Shown piece by piece: positions 13,376 through 15,160 of a DNA stretch of 15,160 bases. The position numbers and the translations under genes are program-made. This stretch comes from Chloroflexota bacterium (lineage in GTDB: Bacteria; Chloroflexota; Limnocylindria; QHBO01): assembly GCA_020848055.1 (NCBI GenBank), contig JADLBB010000105.1, positions 1 to 15,160 on the forward strand, given 5' to 3'. Position 1 is the stretch's first letter; each line of letters begins with the position of its first letter. The notes beneath the pieces are model-generated. The model searched no databases and was not told the origin of the DNA. It was given only the letters and a program-made list of their open reading frames with translations.

Positions 13376-13996
13376 CTAACCGATCTGGAACTGGAGCTGG
13401 CCGGTCGATGCGGCCACGATCAGCGCGATCAGTCCGCCGATTAGCACCGTGGTTGCGACCGCGTCAACTGCGGTGAACGGGATAACTCGTAAGCGCGTCC
13501 TCTTCCGGCGGCCGAAGTCAAGCCCACGCGATTGGAAGACGATCGACATCTGGTCGATCCACTTGAGCAGGACCAGGATCAGCGGTCCCAGCAGCGAGCC
13601 CCACTGTCGGATCCGCTGACGAGCGCCACCCTTGTCCATCTCGAACCCACGCGCGCGGCGAGCGTTATAGACGATCAGCAACCCGTTGGACACCATCGGC
13701 ACACAGCGGAGCGAGGTCGACGTGAGCATGGCAACCGGGTATGGGACGCCTACGGTCTGGATCGAGTGCGTCAGATCCGAGAGGCGGGTGCTCTTGAGCA
13801 GAACGATGATGACCAGGATCGAGTTGAGGATGTACAGGGTCTTGCCGAACGCGAAGTTCAGACTGACGGACGTGATGTAGATGAACGGGGGAAGCTCGAA
13901 GTACACCTGCGGCGTCGTGGCGTTGTACGTGCCCCCCTCTCCACCGCGTGAGAAGACGAGGTTGCCGATCAGGATGATCAGGACGATGGCGAGCAC
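13376..13996 (-). CDS. EcfT transmembrane subunit, C-terminal part (after in-frame TAG)
   Basis: These 206 residues continue, in the same frame, the EcfT protein begun at 14242. They contain four or more membrane helices and the two short coupling motifs that EcfT uses to grip the ATPases: ARRARGFEMD (115-117 is ARG) and FQSRGLDFG (SRG, 156-158). Together with the upstream part the length would be 288 residues, normal for EcfT. A GTG follows the TAG directly and could restart translation, but it lies at the start of a membrane helix (VLAIVLIILIGNLVF), so it does not look like a natural N-terminus. The gene ends in TAG two bases before the M20 gene. It could be a genuine nonsense mutation, a read-through codon, or a sequencing error. 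Confidence 0.82.
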   Translation of the reverse strand: MLAIVLIILIGNLVFSRGGEGGTYNATTPQVYFELPPFIYITSVSLNFAFGKTLYILNSILVIIVLLKSTRLSDLTHSIQTVGVPYPVAMLTSTSLRCVPMVSNGLLIVYNARRARGFEMDKGGARQRIRQWGSLLGPLILVLLKWIDQMSIVFQSRGLDFGRRKRTRLRVIPFTAVDAVATTVLIGGLIALIVAASTGQLQFQIG

Positions 13997-14242
13997 CTAG
14001 ACGCCACGCAGGCGCAGCTCCTTGCGCAGCGGAATCCCGCCGGTGGCACTGAGCGCCACGAGGACGAGCGTGACCGCGAAGTTGAGATACCACGGATAGT
14101 TGGGTCCCGAGATGATCATGCCGCCGACGATGACGACCACGAACAGTGCGACCTTTGTGAGCGGGTTGATCCGGTGCAGGAAGCGGTCGCTCGGCTCATA
14201 GCTGAGCAGCGACTCGGCGAGGTGGAGCAGGTGGAAGATCAT
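13997..14242 (-). CDS. EcfT transmembrane subunit, N-terminal part (ends at in-frame TAG)
   Basis: These 81 residues form the EcfT start: a short amphipathic lead (MIFHLLHLAES), then the family segment SDRFLHRINPLTKVALFVVV, where a D/RxHxxxPxxK pattern typical of EcfT is visible, and one or two membrane helices. The ATG overlaps the stop of the ATPase gene (ATGA). The frame ends LRLRGV-TAG at 13997-13999. Without that codon it would run straight on into the rest of EcfT, so the two pieces are one gene. Confidence 0.82.
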   Translation of the reverse strand: MIFHLLHLAESLLSYEPSDRFLHRINPLTKVALFVVVIVGGMIISGPNYPWYLNFAVTLVLVALSATGGIPLRKELRLRGV

Positions 14243-15156
14243 GACGGCACTGCCTGCGATCGTGCCTCGATCACCTCGCGCGCGAGTTGATCGAGGCCAG
14301 CGACGTAGGTCGGGCGGTTGCCGTTCAGTCGCGTGGCCATCGCGAGGACCTCGGGCGGATGCAGTCGGGCTGGCTCGAGAATGTCGGGCTGCAGGAACAC
14401 GGATGCTGGCGTACCGTCGGCGATCACCTTGCCTGCGGTCATCACCACCATTCGACTGGCGTACTCCAGGGTGACATCCATGTCATGCGTGATCATCAAG
14501 ACCGTCATGCCCTCCCTGTTCAGACGTCGGACCACGTTCATGAATGGCGCCAGGGTCCGCTCGTCCTGGCCAGTGGTGGGCTCGTCGAGGATCAGTACCT
14601 TCGGCTCCATCACCAAGACGGAAGCCACCGCGACCAGCTGCTTCTGGCCGATGCTGAGACTCTCGATGTCGCGATCGTCGCGCACGTCGAGTCCGACCAG
14701 GCGGAGGGCGCTCTCGGTCGATTGGGCGATTCGCTCCTCCGACCAGCCCAGGTTTGTCGGTCCGAAGGTGACCTCGGCGCGCACCCGATCGTTGAAGAGC
14801 TGATGGTTGGGGTTTTGGAAGATAAGGCCTACGGTGCGTGCCATCTCGGCGACCGTCTTCTCGGCGATGTCTTCGCCGCGCACCAACACACGCCCCGCGG
14901 TCGGCTTGAGCAGCCCGAGCACGTGAAGTGCAGTAGTCGTCTTGCCTGCCCCGTTCATGCCGCAGAGGGCCACAAACTCGCCGGGGTAGACGTCCAGGCT
15001 GATGTCGTCGATTCCGCGGTGGCCCGTTTCGTACTCGTGTGTGACGTTCTCGAAGCTGATGATCGGCGCCACGGTGCCTCGGCTGTTCGGTTCCGGCGGC
15101 GCCGTCGTGCCGACCCCGACGTGCCCGACAGGTTCAAGGGTCTGCTCGACGGTCAT
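14239..15156 (-). CDS. Energy-coupling factor (ECF) transporter ATPase
   Basis: This 305-aa ABC ATPase powers an ECF-type vitamin or micronutrient importer. It shows Walker A G66-MNGAGKT-T73, the Q-loop Q114 in FQNPNHQLF (the NP.. QLF form typical of EcfA), signature LSIGQ at 167-171 (Ile in place of the usual first Gly of LSGGQ), Walker B VLILDEP (187-193) and H-loop H224 in MITHD. About 30 unstructured residues precede the domain, and a 30-residue C-terminal extension follows it. ATG 15156 lies four bases from the window edge; ATGA at that point hints at an overlapping upstream gene. A second ATPase and the substrate-binding S component are expected upstream but cannot be seen. Confidence 0.92.
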   Translation of the reverse strand: MTVEQTLEPVGHVGVGTTAPPEPNSRGTVAPIISFENVTHEYETGHRGIDDISLDVYPGEFVALCGMNGAGKTTTALHVLGLLKPTAGRVLVRGEDIAEKTVAEMARTVGLIFQNPNHQLFNDRVRAEVTFGPTNLGWSEERIAQSTESALRLVGLDVRDDRDIESLSIGQKQLVAVASVLVMEPKVLILDEPTTGQDERTLAPFMNVVRRLNREGMTVLMITHDMDVTLEYASRMVVMTAGKVIADGTPASVFLQPDILEPARLHPPEVLAMATRLNGNRPTYVAGLDQLAREVIEARSQAVPS

Positions 15157-15160
15157 CGGA

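Overview
The window is high-GC bacterial DNA with many GTG starts and short or absent leaders. Gene content (a KimA-type potassium transporter beside KdpD/KdpE-like regulators, an ECF transporter, and a small methyltransferase of a type I associate with Chloroflexota and Actinomycetota) suggests a Chloroflexota-like or actinobacterial genome. That is inference from protein style only; there is no rRNA marker.

Region 1 (1-5500) is a potassium-homeostasis block on the + strand. It starts with the last 38 codons of one KimA-like gene, then a repeat-rich spacer holding a small unknown gene (519-866), then a complete kimA (1028-3079), a short KdpD-like sensor kinase (3139-4725) and a KdpE-like response regulator (4722-5426). 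The kinase lacks the usual large cytoplasmic N-terminal sensor half of KdpD. The same pair of TTGA boxes, spaced 11 bp, lies upstream of kimA and twice just after the regulator gene. These are good candidates for the regulator's binding site.

Region 2 (5500-6650) holds two genes on the - strand: a dimeric-barrel-like protein followed by a SAM-dependent methyltransferase.

Region 3 (6650-8660) is an accessory patch. Two direct copies of a 170-bp element, each containing the 3' half of a tRNA-Arg including an encoded CCA, flank a Phd/YefM-RelE/ParE toxin-antitoxin pair, a small membrane protein and a frameshifted RHS-repeat fragment. The tRNA part is identical in both copies; the rest is not.

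Region 4 (8660-10690) holds a small lipoprotein gene and two broken genes. A trypsin-like protease (- strand) and a CPA2 cation/proton antiporter (+ strand) have both lost their 5' ends at the same point, near 9810, so they meet head to head. The antiporter also has a frameshift.

Region 5 (10690-15160) is a tight - strand operon: ECF transporter ATPase (EcfA), EcfT, an M20-family hydrolase homologue and an MFS transporter. EcfT is cut by one in-frame TAG after codon 81. The M20 protein has lost several of the usual metal ligands. Together they look like an uptake, processing and export or exchange unit for an unknown small molecule; the substrate-binding S component would lie outside the window, upstream of the ATPase.
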